Assembly: GCA_014904845.1 (NCBI GenBank) | Contig: MU119277.1 | Coordinates: 1 to 64,000 of the forward strand | From: Acephala macrosclerotiorum | Taxonomy: Eukaryota; Ascomycota; Leotiomycetes; Helotiales; Mollisiaceae | Reading direction: 5' to 3' | DNA: 64,000 nt | In this document: one piece after another, positions 46,113-57,578 of the stretch | How positions within the stretch are numbered: the stretch's first letter is position 1 | Layout: each line of letters begins with the position of its first letter | The notes under the pieces: model-generated | What the model was told of the DNA's origin: nothing | What the model saw: only the letters and a program-made list of their open reading frames with translations | Databases searched by the model: none | Program-made: the position numbers and the translations under genes

Positions 46113-46979
46113 GCACTAGAAAACCACAACATATCTGGGACCTGGCACATCATCTTCGGCGCCATACCCGATCATGATGCTCCACCACCCCTCCAAGACG
46201 CAATGTGCCCATTCGAATGTCCAGCGGTCAGTCATCGAATGTTCGTCCTGCAAGGCGATGGACCCGATCTGTGGACTGAGAATCTCATATGAAAGGCATG
46301 CTGAACACTTTCGATCAGTTCGCCGTTGACGGGACATACTTCCAGTACAACGATCAGTTGTATCATATTTACAGCTGTTGGGAGAATACATACAGCGCTT
46401 GGCCAGTAAATATCTGCATCACCCAGCTCGCGGATCCTTGGGCCGTGGTGTCGAATTTGACAGGTCGAAGGATGATTTCTGTTCCGAATGAGCCATGGGA
46501 GCAAGTGCCGTACGCTCGAGCTGGGAGGTTGGTGACCAATGAGGGACTGGAGCAGTTGACTAGCCCCAAAACTGGTCAGAACTTCGTGCTATACTCGGCT
46601 GCACGAGTCAACTCTCCATTCTACTGCATCGGCATGTTAGAATTGGTTGGAAACGATCTGATGCAGTACTAAAGCTGGAATAAGCATACGGATGGATGTA
46701 TTTTCCGCCAGAATACTCAAACAGGAGTATATGGAACTGGACATGCGAGCTACATTACTAGTCTAGATGGAAGTCGGGACTATATCGTGTATCGTGCTTT
46801 GACGACTCCGAGCCCTCCTTGTAAGTATGCTGCTCTGACAGGGGGTTTTGCTAATGTTGGCAGCGAATATCTACTGAACGGTAAGAACGCAGCAGCTTAC
46901 CTGGAACGAGGACGGAACGCCGAACTCCCCTCTTGCTGGTAATGGACCGTACCCAGTCCCCGCGGGACAAGCAAATTGA
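46113..46979 (+). pseudogene. GH43-type glycoside hydrolase relic
   Basis: Segments fit the arabinanase/arabinosidase family GH43: ISGTWHIIFGAIPD, DGPDLWTENL, then in another frame FDQFAVDGTYFQYNDQLYHI and YSCWENTYSAWPVNICITQL, PWEQVPYARAGRLVTNEGLE, NFVLYSAARVNSPFYCIGML, and after a TAA, SWNKHTDGCIFRQNTQTGVY, GTGHASYITSLDGS and, past an intron, RTQQLTWNEDGTP to a stop at 46979. Lesions: a frame break near 46288, TAA at 46672 where CAA (Gln) is expected, and a TGA near 46873 where CGA is expected. The N-terminal blade with the catalytic Asp is absent. It once degraded plant cell-wall arabinan or xylan side chains; now non-functional. Confidence 0.8.
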
Positions 46980-48062
46980 GTGCGAGCTTGCTCTGCGAGA
47001 GACTATGCGGGCAGCATTTCTTGTATGTACGCATAAACCCTAATGAGTGTCCAAAATGTCGGAGGATTGCCTTGCTTCGATGACGGACCAGAATCGTGAC
47101 GGTAATACTTAGCGAACAATGCCCCTTTTCCATAAGCGATGCTTTGCCCCTGATTCCCCACTGAGAATGGAGCGTGGACTTAGTTTTCCAATACGATGGA
47201 GCTTTGGAAACGTGAGCGGAAACCTTCGCTCGTAGACTTCCATGAAGCTATTGGGCCTCCTGCGACAAGCTTGTTCAAATTCACCAGAAGGCGAAGACTT
47301 CGCATGTCCGTTCAGCTTCACAGCTTTCTCTGAAGTTCCACGAACCCTTGATAGCCATTACAACAAGAATTCAGATCTGGTTTTATAGCTCCAATCATAA
47401 CCTAACATGGTATCGACCCCTGCCTCCATATCTAGCACATCGGCAGCATCGAGCCGGGCCTAGATCGGCTATCATTTTTAACGAAGCTGCGGGGTAGTTT
47501 GTGGGGCTCCATTGGAAAAGCCACGAGGCGTTGCTCCCCGATGATATACGCTCAGGGATTTCGGGGATTTTGCGAAGCTATTGGGAGAGAGGGAGAGATT
47601 GTTAAAGAGGCGTTTGTCTGTGCGAAGTTCCCAAGATTTGAGGATGAGATGGTGGATGCAGATTGAGATGAAAGCCCAGCAGGTATGCGGATAAACTTAA
47701 CGTGACAAGTAACTTGTGCTTGCTGGAAGATATATGGCTCTCTTATGCTGTGATGCGCGAAGTGCCTGCTTGATTTTGATATTGTCAAGACCTTTGTAAT
47801 GGATCTTGACCTATCGGAAATTGAAGCCTGTAAGTACTCCAAGTGGTGGGGTCACACGTCCGGGGTTCCAAGGCCTTATCCACCCCACATCCATGTCTTC
47901 TGTGCAAGCCAGGAGCGGAGAAGCTTGTCAAGCCATCACGCGGGGCTGGGGTAGTTGGGCCAGGAGCTGGCATAAAGATGCTGGGCCGAGCAACGAGGAA
48001 ACTCAATATTCAACCCTGAGGGGGAAACATCTTCTGACGCCATACATAAGCAAGCAAGCAAA
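46980..48062. other. Intergenic, no clear gene
   Basis: A short plus-strand frame at about 47520-47668 (PMIYAQGFRGFCEAIGREGE region) looks slightly gene-like but has no start, partner exon or family match that I can name. The rest shows nothing. Confidence 0.4.
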
Positions 48063-49828
48063 ATGGGACTCGGTGTACTAGAAGATACTTATCTTGAGCA
48101 CGTTCCTGGAACAGCTCTACTCACAGATATAGTTGGTGCAGACCATCACCATCATCATGGGAATATTGACACTTCGAGGCTGCGCCATGACAAGGGGAGG
48201 AATTCGGATGTGTTGTTGGTGCCGCAGCCGAGTAAAAGTCCGAATGATCCTTTGAATTGGCCTTTGTGGAAGAAGGACTTGATGCTATTTTTCATCTGTA
48301 TTGATACAGCGGTTGTTGGTGCTTGGGTAAGTGTTCAGCCAACCTTTGAAACTTTTCATGCTGATAATGCCTGTTCAGGGACCTATGATCTCACCTGGCT
48401 TTGCTCTTATGAGCAAGCAATTCGACATGTCGTACAATGCTCTTAATGGTGGTCTCGGATGGGGTATCTTCGTGATTGGCATATCTTGCTTCTTCACAAA
48501 TTCTATGGCGGTTATCTGGGGACGGAGACCAATCTTCTTGCTCGGCAACCTGCTGCTCTTCATCAGCAGTGTGTGGGGGTATTTCGCACATTCGTACCAC
48601 TCGCTTCTGGCTTCTCGTCTCATCGGATGTATTGGGATGTCTCCGTTCGAAGTGCAAGTCTGCCTAATTCCTTGAAGACTATCCACTGACAATGATTAGT
48701 CTTGTAACCACCACCATAGCTGACCTGTACTTCGTCCATGAGAGAGGTGTCAGACTGGCTGCGTGGGGTCTCTGTCTTTCCGTCGGAGTCGGTGGTGGGA
48801 GTATCATATCTGGTTACATCATCCAGGACCTTGGATGGAACTGGACGTACGGCATCTGTGCAATCATCTACGGCGTCTGGATCTTGGTCCTCTTCTTCTT
48901 CTGTCCAGAAACAGCATACCGACGAGATGCAGTTCTGAACACCGACCTAGGAATCGACGACAAAGCTGCCGAGCTCGCGCTTGAGACCGAGGAGAAGCCA
49001 ATAACAATGGGTACCACGACACATGTTGAGTCTCGGTCACTTGAGAACGCTGTACTCAATGAGACGACCGAACAGAAGCATAGCTATGCTTATCAACTTC
49101 GAATATTCCATGGTCGTGTCTGTGATGATTCATTTTTGAAGGTGCTCACACGACCGTTAATGATGCTCATCTTTCCTCAGGTCCTTTTCTCTTTCTTCGC
49201 ATACGGGTTGACGACCTCGTGGCTGATCGTGGTTGGCAGTGTTTTGGCTCAGATCTTCACTGCTCCCCCATACAACTTTTCTGTCTCCGGCGTTGGTCTT
49301 GTCGCTATCTCACCGCTCATTGGGTCTATCATTGGTGCCTTCGTTTCAGGCCCAATTGCAGACTGGGCTGTGAAGTACATGAGTCGTCGAAACAATGGGA
49401 TTTACGAGCCTGAATTCAGGCTGGTGCTGATTATCATAACTCTAATCATCGGCGGGATGTCGTTCTTTGGTTTCGGAATCAGTCTCCAGGTCCAAGATCC
49501 ATGGATTGGTCCTGTGATCTTCTATGGATTGCAGTACTTCGGAGTTGGCTTCATGACCATCGCTGTTTATGGATATCTGACGGACTGTCATCGCGACAAG
49601 GCTCCGGAGGCGTTCGCTGCAATCAATCTCCGAAATATATATTCGTTTGGGATGAACTATTTCATATCTGACTGGATCTCGAAGCAAGGACCAAGGGAAG
49701 TCTTCTCAATCATCGGTGGTATTCACGTCTTTATTTGTTTGATGGCGATTCCGATGTATATCTTTGGAAAGAGGTGTCGATCCTGGACTAGTCGAGTAGA
49801 ACTTTTCCAGAAGGTGATGAGAGCCTAA
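48063..49828 (+). CDS. MFS transporter, second copy
   Basis: Three exons (48063-48326, 48379-48653, 48700-49828) give 555 residues. The N-terminal LVPQPSKSPNDPLNWPLWKK is very like the cluster transporter at 21670 (LVPQPSSSPNDPLNWSPKWK), so the two belong to one subfamily. Further marks: SMAVIWGRRPIFLLGNLL, TTTIADLYFVHERGVRLAAW, GSIISGYIIQDLGWNWTYGI, FCPETAYRR, a polar central loop, and NNGIYEPEFRLVLIIITLI in the second half. The second intron needs a GC donor (GT then GCAAGT) and ends ATTAG; only this joins FEV to LVTTTIADLY in frame. A run of five His occurs in the cytoplasmic N-terminus. The cargo is unknown. No cluster promoter element is seen upstream, and neighbours are pseudogenes and housekeeping genes. 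Confidence 0.92.
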
Positions 49829-50153
49829 TGGCGAAGGTGGAGCGCAGGTGAAGTCGTCTAGAGAGGTTTATATAATGGACAAGTAATTCAAGTTTTGCTA
49901 TTATCAGTTGTCTCTTGTCCAATCTACATTCAGATGACCTCAAAGCAGCTTAGCCAAACACGCAAAAGTAGATGATCAGAAGAAGAAAACCAAATTTCTT
50001 CCGTGAAGGGATGGATGGGTTTCAATTCCAAAGGAGGGAGGGTGGCTTGCCTAGGTTGGAGAATGAAATATACGGGCACGAGTAGGTATTTCGATCTCGG
50101 AATACACCATGCTTGTTGTATAATACATGCATTTGGCTTGACGCACTTTTATT
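49829..50153. other. Convergent intergenic gap, no gene seen
   Basis: 3' flanks of the second MFS gene and of dihydroorotate dehydrogenase. Confidence 0.55.
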
Positions 50154-51704
50154 CTAGTTCTTGAGGAGCTCTTCTTTCATCTCCTTTTTGATGCGAGTCA
50201 CTGTTCCTGACCCGCCGTACACCTGCCAAAAGTTAGCATGGGCCGTTTGCACCATCAGAAGCAGCTCTACAATATGCCGCAACTTTTGGAAAATAGTGCT
50301 TACCATTGCTGTGTATATTTGCGCCACACTTGCGCCTGCGTTCAAGATCTCAAGAGCCTGCCTGCCGTTTGTAATGCCACCCGTGGCAAAAATAACCTTT
50401 GGTTCCGGGCCTCCTTGATCCAGAAGCTTCCTGTATCGTTTTACCATGTTCAACGTTCGGTCGAACATTTGTGGTCCGGAGAATCCTCCTTGCTCGGCTA
50501 GAATCTCTTGCTCTTTGGCTGTCAATTTGACATCAGCAGGTATCAGATTCGTTCTCCGGTTCGTGGTATTGCCAACAATAACCCCGTCCACTCCGCTCTT
50601 GTAGATCGCTTCGACAATACCCTCCATCTGCTCATCTTGGTCTTCGTCTGGCGAGACCTTCACCATGACCTTCGGCGTTGTATTCCGTTTTACTGCTTTT
50701 GCTGCACCCACCACGCCTTCCAGGATTCTTGTCAAAGGTTCCACCCTTTGCAATGTCCGTAGTCCGGGTGTGTTCGGACTGCTAACATTGACGACCAGGA
50801 TGTCTGCATAGGGTGCCAGCCTTTCCACGCAGTAGACATAGTCTCTCTTCACTGCCTCGATATCATCGCCCTTGGTGTCCTTGTTCTTTGCTACTTGGAC
50901 CAGCAGCATCTTCCCCTCGGTCAAGCTTCCTGGTGGCACGCCCGCACCACCACTCAAGACGAAGTCCTCTGCTTCCTGACCAACTCCATATCCTTTGCTG
51001 TATGCAAAGAGACGCACCCGCTCCCGCAGCCGTCTAGCCATGTCATCTGCTCCCAGAGAGTTCAGCCCGTACCTATTTATTATCGCATTTTGACTCGGTA
51101 TCCTGAACACTCTCGGCTTTGGATTTCCACCTTGTGCAAGCGGCGTGATTCCTCCTACTTCGACAATGGCCGGACCTAAGGCAAACAGTGCATCCGGAAC
51201 CTCGGCCAATTTGTCGATACCTGCAGATGTTCCAATTGGATTTTGTAGCTTCTGTCCGAAGATCGTAACGCTCAAATCTGCTCCTTTTGCATCTTTCAAG
51301 CTTCCAGCGCGTTCCCGAGGGTGTAGACCAAAAGAGTACAGTGCCTTCAAGGCCTGGGTCCCGACGTGATGGGCTTCTTCTGCATCAGGGTAGAAGTATC
51401 GCAGAGCGGGCGGAACGAGCCATTGGTGTACGCTGGCTCTTGTATCGGTGATGTAGAGATATCCCAATCCTACGAAGAGGGTTAGGGAAGTGCCATAGAG
51501 AACGTTCTTGAGTCGGGTGACCAGCGAGCTGGCTTCCGTCGCGGCTGTGGACGCGGGACGTGATATTTGAAAAGAGGTTCGAGGAACGATTGGCCTTGAC
51601 TGAGTACGTAGCGTTTGTCGTATGGGAACCCTAGATGCGCGCAGTAGGCGCATTGAAGAGGGCGACATCGCACCGAGAGCAATTTGAACGATTTGCTGCT
51701 TCAA
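50154..51704 (-). CDS. Dihydroorotate dehydrogenase, class 2, mitochondrial
   Basis: Two exons (51704-50304 and 50222-50154) give 489 residues. The 81-bp intron is in frame and stop-free but is clearly an intron: removing it restores AQIYTAMVYGGSGTVTRIKK. Family marks are LQNPIGTSAGIDK (FMN/substrate loop), NRYGLNSLGADDMARRLRER, NVSSPNTPGLR with the class 2 catalytic Ser, KVSPDED, GVIVGNTTNRR and IFATGGITNGRQALEILNAG. The N-terminus is rich in Arg/Ser/Thr with a membrane segment (VLYGTSLTLFVGLGYLYI), as expected of the inner-membrane, quinone-linked enzyme. It makes orotate in pyrimidine synthesis. Met at 51668 is an equally plausible start. It is divergent from SAICAR synthase, 180 bp between start codons. 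Confidence 0.96.
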   Translation of the reverse strand: MKQQIVQIALGAMSPSSMRLLRASRVPIRQTLRTQSRPIVPRTSFQISRPASTAATEASSLVTRLKNVLYGTSLTLFVGLGYLYITDTRASVHQWLVPPALRYFYPDAEEAHHVGTQALKALYSFGLHPRERAGSLKDAKGADLSVTIFGQKLQNPIGTSAGIDKLAEVPDALFALGPAIVEVGGITPLAQGGNPKPRVFRIPSQNAIINRYGLNSLGADDMARRLRERVRLFAYSKGYGVGQEAEDFVLSGGAGVPPGSLTEGKMLLVQVAKNKDTKGDDIEAVKRDYVYCVERLAPYADILVVNVSSPNTPGLRTLQRVEPLTRILEGVVGAAKAVKRNTTPKVMVKVSPDEDQDEQMEGIVEAIYKSGVDGVIVGNTTNRRTNLIPADVKLTAKEQEILAEQGGFSGPQMFDRTLNMVKRYRKLLDQGGPEPKVIFATGGITNGRQALEILNAGASVAQIYTAMVSTIFQKLRHIVELLLMVQTAHANFWQVYGGSGTVTRIKKEMKEELLKN

Positions 51705-51884
51705 TCGTGTGGAGAGGCTTTAAATTCGAGGTCTGAAGCTAGACGCTCACCGCCTAATTCTTTCTGCCAATGCTAGTCCCCTCGAAAAAAGCCACCCCGC
51801 GCATCGGTACCTGGATAAAATCTTGCGCCTCGGGTCACAAATTTTCTTCGTTTTTCAACCTCAATCATACGAAGCCAGGTTACA
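51705..51884. promoter_or_regulatory. 180-bp divergent promoter, pyrimidine/purine genes
   Basis: Start codons of dihydroorotate dehydrogenase and SAICAR synthase are only 180 bp apart, so they must share promoter sequence. No specific motif is assigned. Confidence 0.7.
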
Positions 51885-52857
51885 ATGGCAGATACTGTGG
51901 TTACTTCTACGTCCATTGAGGGTCTCCCCAAGGTTGCCGAAGGGAAAGTCCGGGATCTCTATGAAGTGGACTCGAAGACCCTCTTGTTCGTCGCTACTGA
52001 TCGTATCTCCGCATACGATGTAATCATGGACAATGTAAGTAATTCCTCTGTGCCATACGCCCATCCGCTAATATGCAAAGGGCGTCCCCTCGAAAGGAAC
52101 TCTCCTCACCCTCCTCTCCGCACATTGGTTCAAGCTACTCCCAACTCTCGTCCCCAACCTCCGAACCCACTTCCTCTCCCTTTCCCTCCCCTCCTCAATC
52201 CCTGAATCACAACGCGCCTTCCTCCAAAACCGCTCAATGCAAGTCCGCCGTCTAAAGGTCTTCCCACTCGAAGCCATAGTACGAGGCTACATCGCCGGCT
52301 CAGCCTGGAAAGAATACCAACGCAGCGGAACCGTGCACACTATCCCCATCCCCCCAGGACTAAAAGAATGCGAAGCCTTCCCCCAAGGACCAATCTACAC
52401 GCCCAGCACGAAAGCCGAAGCCGGGCAAAACGACCAAAACATCTCCCTCGCCGAAGCCGCCTCAATCGTTGGCCCCAAATATGCCCAACGAATCGAAGAA
52501 TTAGCATTGAAACTCTACACCGCGGCACGAGACTACGCTGCTGAACGAGGGATTATAATCGCGGATACCAAGTTCGAGTTCGGGTTAGATGAGGACACGG
52601 ATGAGGTAGTGCTTGTGGATGAGGTTTTGACGCCGGATTCGAGTCGGTTCTGGCCTGCAGATGAGTATGAGGTTGGACACGATCAGAAGAGTTATGATAA
52701 GCAGTATTTGAGGAATTGGTTGACGAATGAGGGATTGAAGGGGAAGCTGAATGTTGCTATGCCGGAGGATGTGGTGAAGGAGACGGCAGCGAAGTATAGA
52801 GAAGCCTTCGAGAAGTTGACGGGTCAGAGGTGGGTAGATGCGATAGAGGGGAAGTAA
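51885..52857 (+). CDS. ADE1: SAICAR synthetase (phosphoribosylaminoimidazole-succinocarboxamide synthase)
   Basis: Two exons (51885-52034 and 52081-52857; 46-bp intron) give 308 residues, normal for the fungal enzyme. Marks: [20 protein letters not shown] and [15 protein letters not shown] at the N-terminus, [40 protein letters not shown] and [12 protein letters not shown]. It joins aspartate to CAIR in purine synthesis, using ATP, in the cytosol. The symbol follows the yeast gene. The divergent neighbour is the pyrimidine enzyme dihydroorotate dehydrogenase. Confidence 0.96.
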
Positions 52858-53472
52858 GAGGAGGGCTGGGTCTCGAGGTGCGAAAATCATGGTATACATA
52901 CAACCCTCTTATTCTTCTTATCATCTTTGACCTTGCGATATACCCTGCTTTTTGGCGCGTTGCCATAAGTATATATTAGTTGCGTAGACTACCAAAAGCA
53001 TGCACATACTATCAAGCATTGTTCTTTCACAATCTTTGCAAGCCAGTTGTTCCAAGTGGGCTAAATTTCTCGAATCGTGATATTTTCTGATATTCTAGTA
53101 ATTACTTCATATTGCGATAGCAGCTACCAATGAAGCGCCAGACCTATGAATGTCATATCGCGCCACCTTGAGGTTTGACACAGGTGCAGTGTGGGTGTGC
53201 CAATGTATCGATGAGACAGTGTCTTCATGATCCACCGCGCTTGAAGCAAAGTACATTCTGTCAAGGACCAAAAACCCTTTCCGGGCCAAATGCCAGTGCT
53301 ATAGGCACGCTTGATGGTATGCTTCCAGCTCAATGCATTGCAACAGGTGTTATATTTCGCGGTCTTCCCTATCCGTAAGTTCGACTGGCTCCAATCATCC
53401 TTCACTCCTCGCGCTTTGATGTACTGGCATTGCTCGAGACCGCTAGAACTGGGTACTAGCACTGAAGGTTAG
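52858..53472. other. Intergenic, no gene seen
   Basis: Convergent 3' flanks of SAICAR synthase and the SAP-2EXR gene. Confidence 0.5.
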
Positions 53473-54636
53473 TCAAGGATCATGATCAGTGGCGGCAATA
53501 CTTGCATATGGTTCTCCCCAGTTGAGTTCCCAATCCTCTCCAGGTACTTTCGTGATTCGATGAGCATTGACAACTTGGACTTTAGGAATGCCCTTGACCT
53601 TTTCGCCTTCAGTCATACGATTCTCCTGGAACTCCTTGCGTAATGCATTGATCGTTGGCTGCCTCCATGAAACACGGCCTTCCTCCTTTATGACCTCCAA
53701 GTCGATGTGCCCAGGGGTGGACGAGAACAAACCACGGCTTGAAGCAGAGTCGGCATCCCGTTCAACGAGCAACAGACGTTCTAGCTTGTCAAATCCTCGC
53801 AGGTCAGTTCTGAGATTTCCCCCATCTACTATGCCTCTAGCTCGTGTTCTGTACCGACCCCAGCAATCAGGGTGCAGTGCGAGGTGCTTGATTTTCCGAA
53901 GGTCTGATGAAACTTTTTTTGGCTCCTTCTTTTTATTATTTTCCATCTTCCATCTCCAAATTGAGCTGCTATCTCTCAAGAATTCTATAACGTTCGTCAA
54001 ACGATTACTGAAATAGAGAATATCGCCACCAGATAAATCAGCGAAGACATTGGTCGTCCCGAAACACAGGCGGTATCTCTCGAGAGCCACTGCTCTTGAC
54101 TCCTGGTAGGTGAACAGTGCCGCAGGATTGGCTGGGTTGTCGTCCTTACGGAAGTAGAGCTTATCCTTGAACACACGTCTATCGCTGACATGGAGTACGC
54201 GAGCTCCGGGCAAGGACAACTCCCAGATCATGAGCCGAATTTCGGTAGGCAGCTTGGGGAAGCCGTTGAACGAGACTTGGCGCTCCTGGATAACGTCCTT
54301 GAGCTTACGAAGGTGAACATCGTAAATGCCATCTGGAGTGAGAAGCCATTGATTGTGGCGCTTCAGTCGCTTAGTGATGCGTTCTTTGTCGCCGACATCC
54401 TTCAGACCACGACGCTTCAATTCAGCACGGAGATCTTGTGTTAGATGGTTGTAGCCATCGGGAAGATGCTCCATATTGATTGCGTTAAACGGATTGGCGT
54501 AGCAGTCACGCTTCAGAATGAACGCCATCGTGACAGGATCACTCAAGTAGATGATGTCGCGGTGTTGTGGCGTATGTTGGAAGGTTGGAAGTTCGAAGAC
54601 GCGTTCGAGGTGCGAGAAAACGTGCCTTTCACCCAC
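53473..54636 (-). CDS. SAP domain plus 2EXR domain protein
   Basis: A single exon of 387 residues (351 if Met at 54528, MAFILKRDCYANPF, is used, which I prefer as the more natural start). After the start, LTQDLRAELKRRGLKDVGDK followed by ERITKRLKRH fits a SAP motif, a helix-turn-helix DNA- or RNA-binding module. A 2EXR domain follows: FPKLPTEIRLMIWELSLPGA, AALFTYQESRAVALERYRLC and FGTTNVFADLSGG. The combination suggests a nuclear or chromatin-associated member of the 2EXR family. It is a distant relative of the array at 35-40 kb. The C-terminus is charged and unassigned. Confidence 0.75.
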   Translation of the reverse strand: MGERHVFSHLERVFELPTFQHTPQHRDIIYLSDPVTMAFILKRDCYANPFNAINMEHLPDGYNHLTQDLRAELKRRGLKDVGDKERITKRLKRHNQWLLTPDGIYDVHLRKLKDVIQERQVSFNGFPKLPTEIRLMIWELSLPGARVLHVSDRRVFKDKLYFRKDDNPANPAALFTYQESRAVALERYRLCFGTTNVFADLSGGDILYFSNRLTNVIEFLRDSSSIWRWKMENNKKKEPKKVSSDLRKIKHLALHPDCWGRYRTRARGIVDGGNLRTDLRGFDKLERLLLVERDADSASSRGLFSSTPGHIDLEVIKEEGRVSWRQPTINALRKEFQENRMTEGEKVKGIPKVQVVNAHRITKVPGEDWELNWGEPYASIAATDHDP

Positions 54637-57578
54637 TTCGGCAGGAGCTATCCAGAACCGAGCTAGCCACTAATGTCCCTTCCTCATCTGGAGCTTTTCG
54701 ACCCGACGAGATCTAAACTCTTGTAGGATATTTGGAGTAGCTTGGCCTGGATTCTAGGAGTATCTGCGACTTCAGTTCTCTGTGAGTGGCTTTTCTGCTT
54801 CCTTTGGAAATCTGTTGAGATTTGAAGAGCTCAACAGTGAAGATGCAGGATGTGGTCTTTCATAGAAATGATCTTCTAGCGCCCCTTCCTCGCATGTATT
54901 TCTCGTTCCTCAAGCTTTGATGATCGTCGATTGTGGTGTATATTTTGGGCAAGATCAAGAGGAGTTTGAGAGGTGAAGTTGATGGCCTGCGCGGCGGTGC
55001 CTTCCACTTCCGAAAGTTGGGCTGCCCGAAAGTTAACCATGGAATTATCTTTCCGGCTGTGGACGTACACCAATCCTCATCGCTCACAAGGTGAAGCTCA
55101 ATCCTCGGAAGTAGAAGGGAGTAGCCGCAGCAATCGCTGCAGCTAGGCTTCTCGCATTGTCACAGATGGCGAAGACCTCCACAAAACTATAATGACCTTA
55201 TCTTTGAAACAAGCTTTATTTAGAAACGGAATCTGCGTAGGAAATTGTTCAAAGGGTATCTCAGTGGTATGCACCTGAAATAATTCTTCAAGGCGGCTGC
55301 ACGTGATGGGATTTCACATGGCAGCGCTCTCATCGCCGCCTCATGCCTCACTGAAGCTCTCTTATTCCCAATTGTCCAATAAGATCTCTCTATCAAGGCC
55401 TGAGGATACACAATAATACCTCATAGTCAGGGGTATGGCTAGGCAATATTCACATGAAAGTTTTCTCCAACAGTTCATCAACAGATGCACTCCGCAGTTT
55501 CCCCATCAAAGCACTTGCATCAATTGACTCCATCTCCATGCATCAAAGCTATAATGATCGGGAGGACCCTTAACACATCAGTTTTCGAAATGCGTTCGGA
55601 AGTTGCTGACAGCCGCCAGAACTATCAGAATGTGACAGACGTGGTTTCATCTCAAGATGACGCTCTCAGCACGATTTTTTGTCTGGATAAATTCACAATG
55701 CAAGCAAGACAGGATGCAAGGCAAAAACAGACACCGCATGAACCTCAAGCAAAGAAAATCTCGTGTTTCTCATCCCCTCGACCTCGGACTCGCAATCTCT
55801 TGCTCTCGCCTCCCCTCGGCATGCTCTCACCCAAGACATCAACACTCAGTCCCACCCGATCAGACCTTCTTCATCGGAAATCTCACCCGCTGATCCGACA
55901 CCGCAGTCATCCAATCCACCTTTGAAAAAGGCGAATACGAAAGATACATGTTGCGTAAGACATCACCCAACGTTTACTCACGGATTCGGGCGCATAAGGC
56001 GTTGGCATGTCGTTCGTCGCGTCGCCTACGCGGGAATTTTATGGAGGGGCTAGCAGGGTGTGAGGCTTTGTTGAGACATGACTGAGCTCGATCTTCACAT
56101 GTCAGATGCAGATGCGTGGTGTGGCTGGTGGGACTAGGATTAGTTATTTTGGGGGGAAGCGATAGGAGCTTTGTGCGGTTGGCGATCTGCGTGTGATGAT
56201 ATCCTAGCATGGTTTGTCAGGAGAGTTTGGGTTCGGAGTGCAACGGTCATGTTGTGCAACGAGAGGCAGTTCGGATGGGATAGAGATCGAACTCTATTCT
56301 GAGGCTTTCGCGGTATCCCATTCTTGGGGAATTTCTTACGAAACTTCGAAAACGGGGAAAGTCAATATGTGGCTTCAAGCCACCTCCTGGATGAGCAACC
56401 ATAGGTTGGATATAGCTCCCACTCGCTCGCGGAACCGGACTGCTGGAGCCTCCTGCCGTCCGATTTGCACAAGCTCAAGAACGATTTAGAGTCTGCATCT
56501 CAAACTCAAAATTGGTGAGCTTCCTGTCCGGAGAAAGCTCTCCTTGATCCCACGCACGGGATAACTCATCCGAAGATAGCAAGTTGAGCTCTGTTTCCAT
56601 CATGATCGTTCCGAGATATCTCTTAAACAGACGAGGTTCTTGCACTATCATCAAGCTCTATGCGTGTGTGAAACTCAAAAACGGACAATAGGGGATAGGG
56701 GATGCCTCTTGAGGGACGCTGATTAGCGAACGCGATAAGAGCTGATAACCTTAGGCGAGCTCGACTCGATGCATGATACGGTTGAGGGGTGAAAGTCGCT
56801 GACTGCTTTGGCTGAAATGCACGGAATGAGTGGGATCGTGAAAGTGTAATATATTCTGAGGACTGAGGCCGGGTTTATAATAAATGGCTCATCATTTAGA
56901 AGATAGAGTGACGGTGAGCTGTACCCTTACAATTCGTCAAAGACAAAGGAAACGGAAAATTTCCCATGACTTCACTATTTTCACATGCAAATGGGCCTAT
57001 CGACCACCCCTGCCCACATGTGGCGTGGCCTTCAAAACCACACAACCCACATGCCACGCTATCTCTCCGATGGATACTCTACTCAAATCACCGCAAACTG
57101 GCACCATATCTATTGTCGACTATTGTCCAATCCAGCAAAGTCCCCTGCTCGGCTGTCGCATTGAGGTCAGAGATGATTCGCAGCATTCCACCGCATTCCT
57201 CTGCTTCGTCATGCCGTTGAAATCAGGGAAGCGCGCACATGCAAATGGAGAAGCCAAACTGTGGCGCATTACAACCTGTCCCTAGCTTCCCAATTCTCTT
57301 AATAAACTCAAGCAACCACCACCACCACACTTCTTTCCTTCCCCATCACATAAAATCCTGTCCTTCTGACCACCCTCACCCAAGATAAATCCAAAACTTG
57401 TACAACCTACGAACAGGAACAAGACAGAAACGTATCAACTAGTAAGCATGGCTCATCTCACTTCCATCACCCCGCGTCACGCCATGCAAGGCACTGCCTG
57501 AACCTGCATGGGCTCAGCTGCCACCGCGATAAGGACGAAGAGCTGACATTTACGTTCCTGCTTCTAGAACACATCTAC
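54637..57578. other. Long intergenic stretch, no supported gene
   Basis: 2.9 kb without a frame I can support. A segment near 55860-55960 (TFFIGNLTR, then TAVIQSTFEKGEYERYMLR after a stop) has a gene-like look and could be a relic, but I cannot name it. Two short upstream frames precede the CAP20-like gene at 57448-57501 and 57507-57545. Confidence 0.4.
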
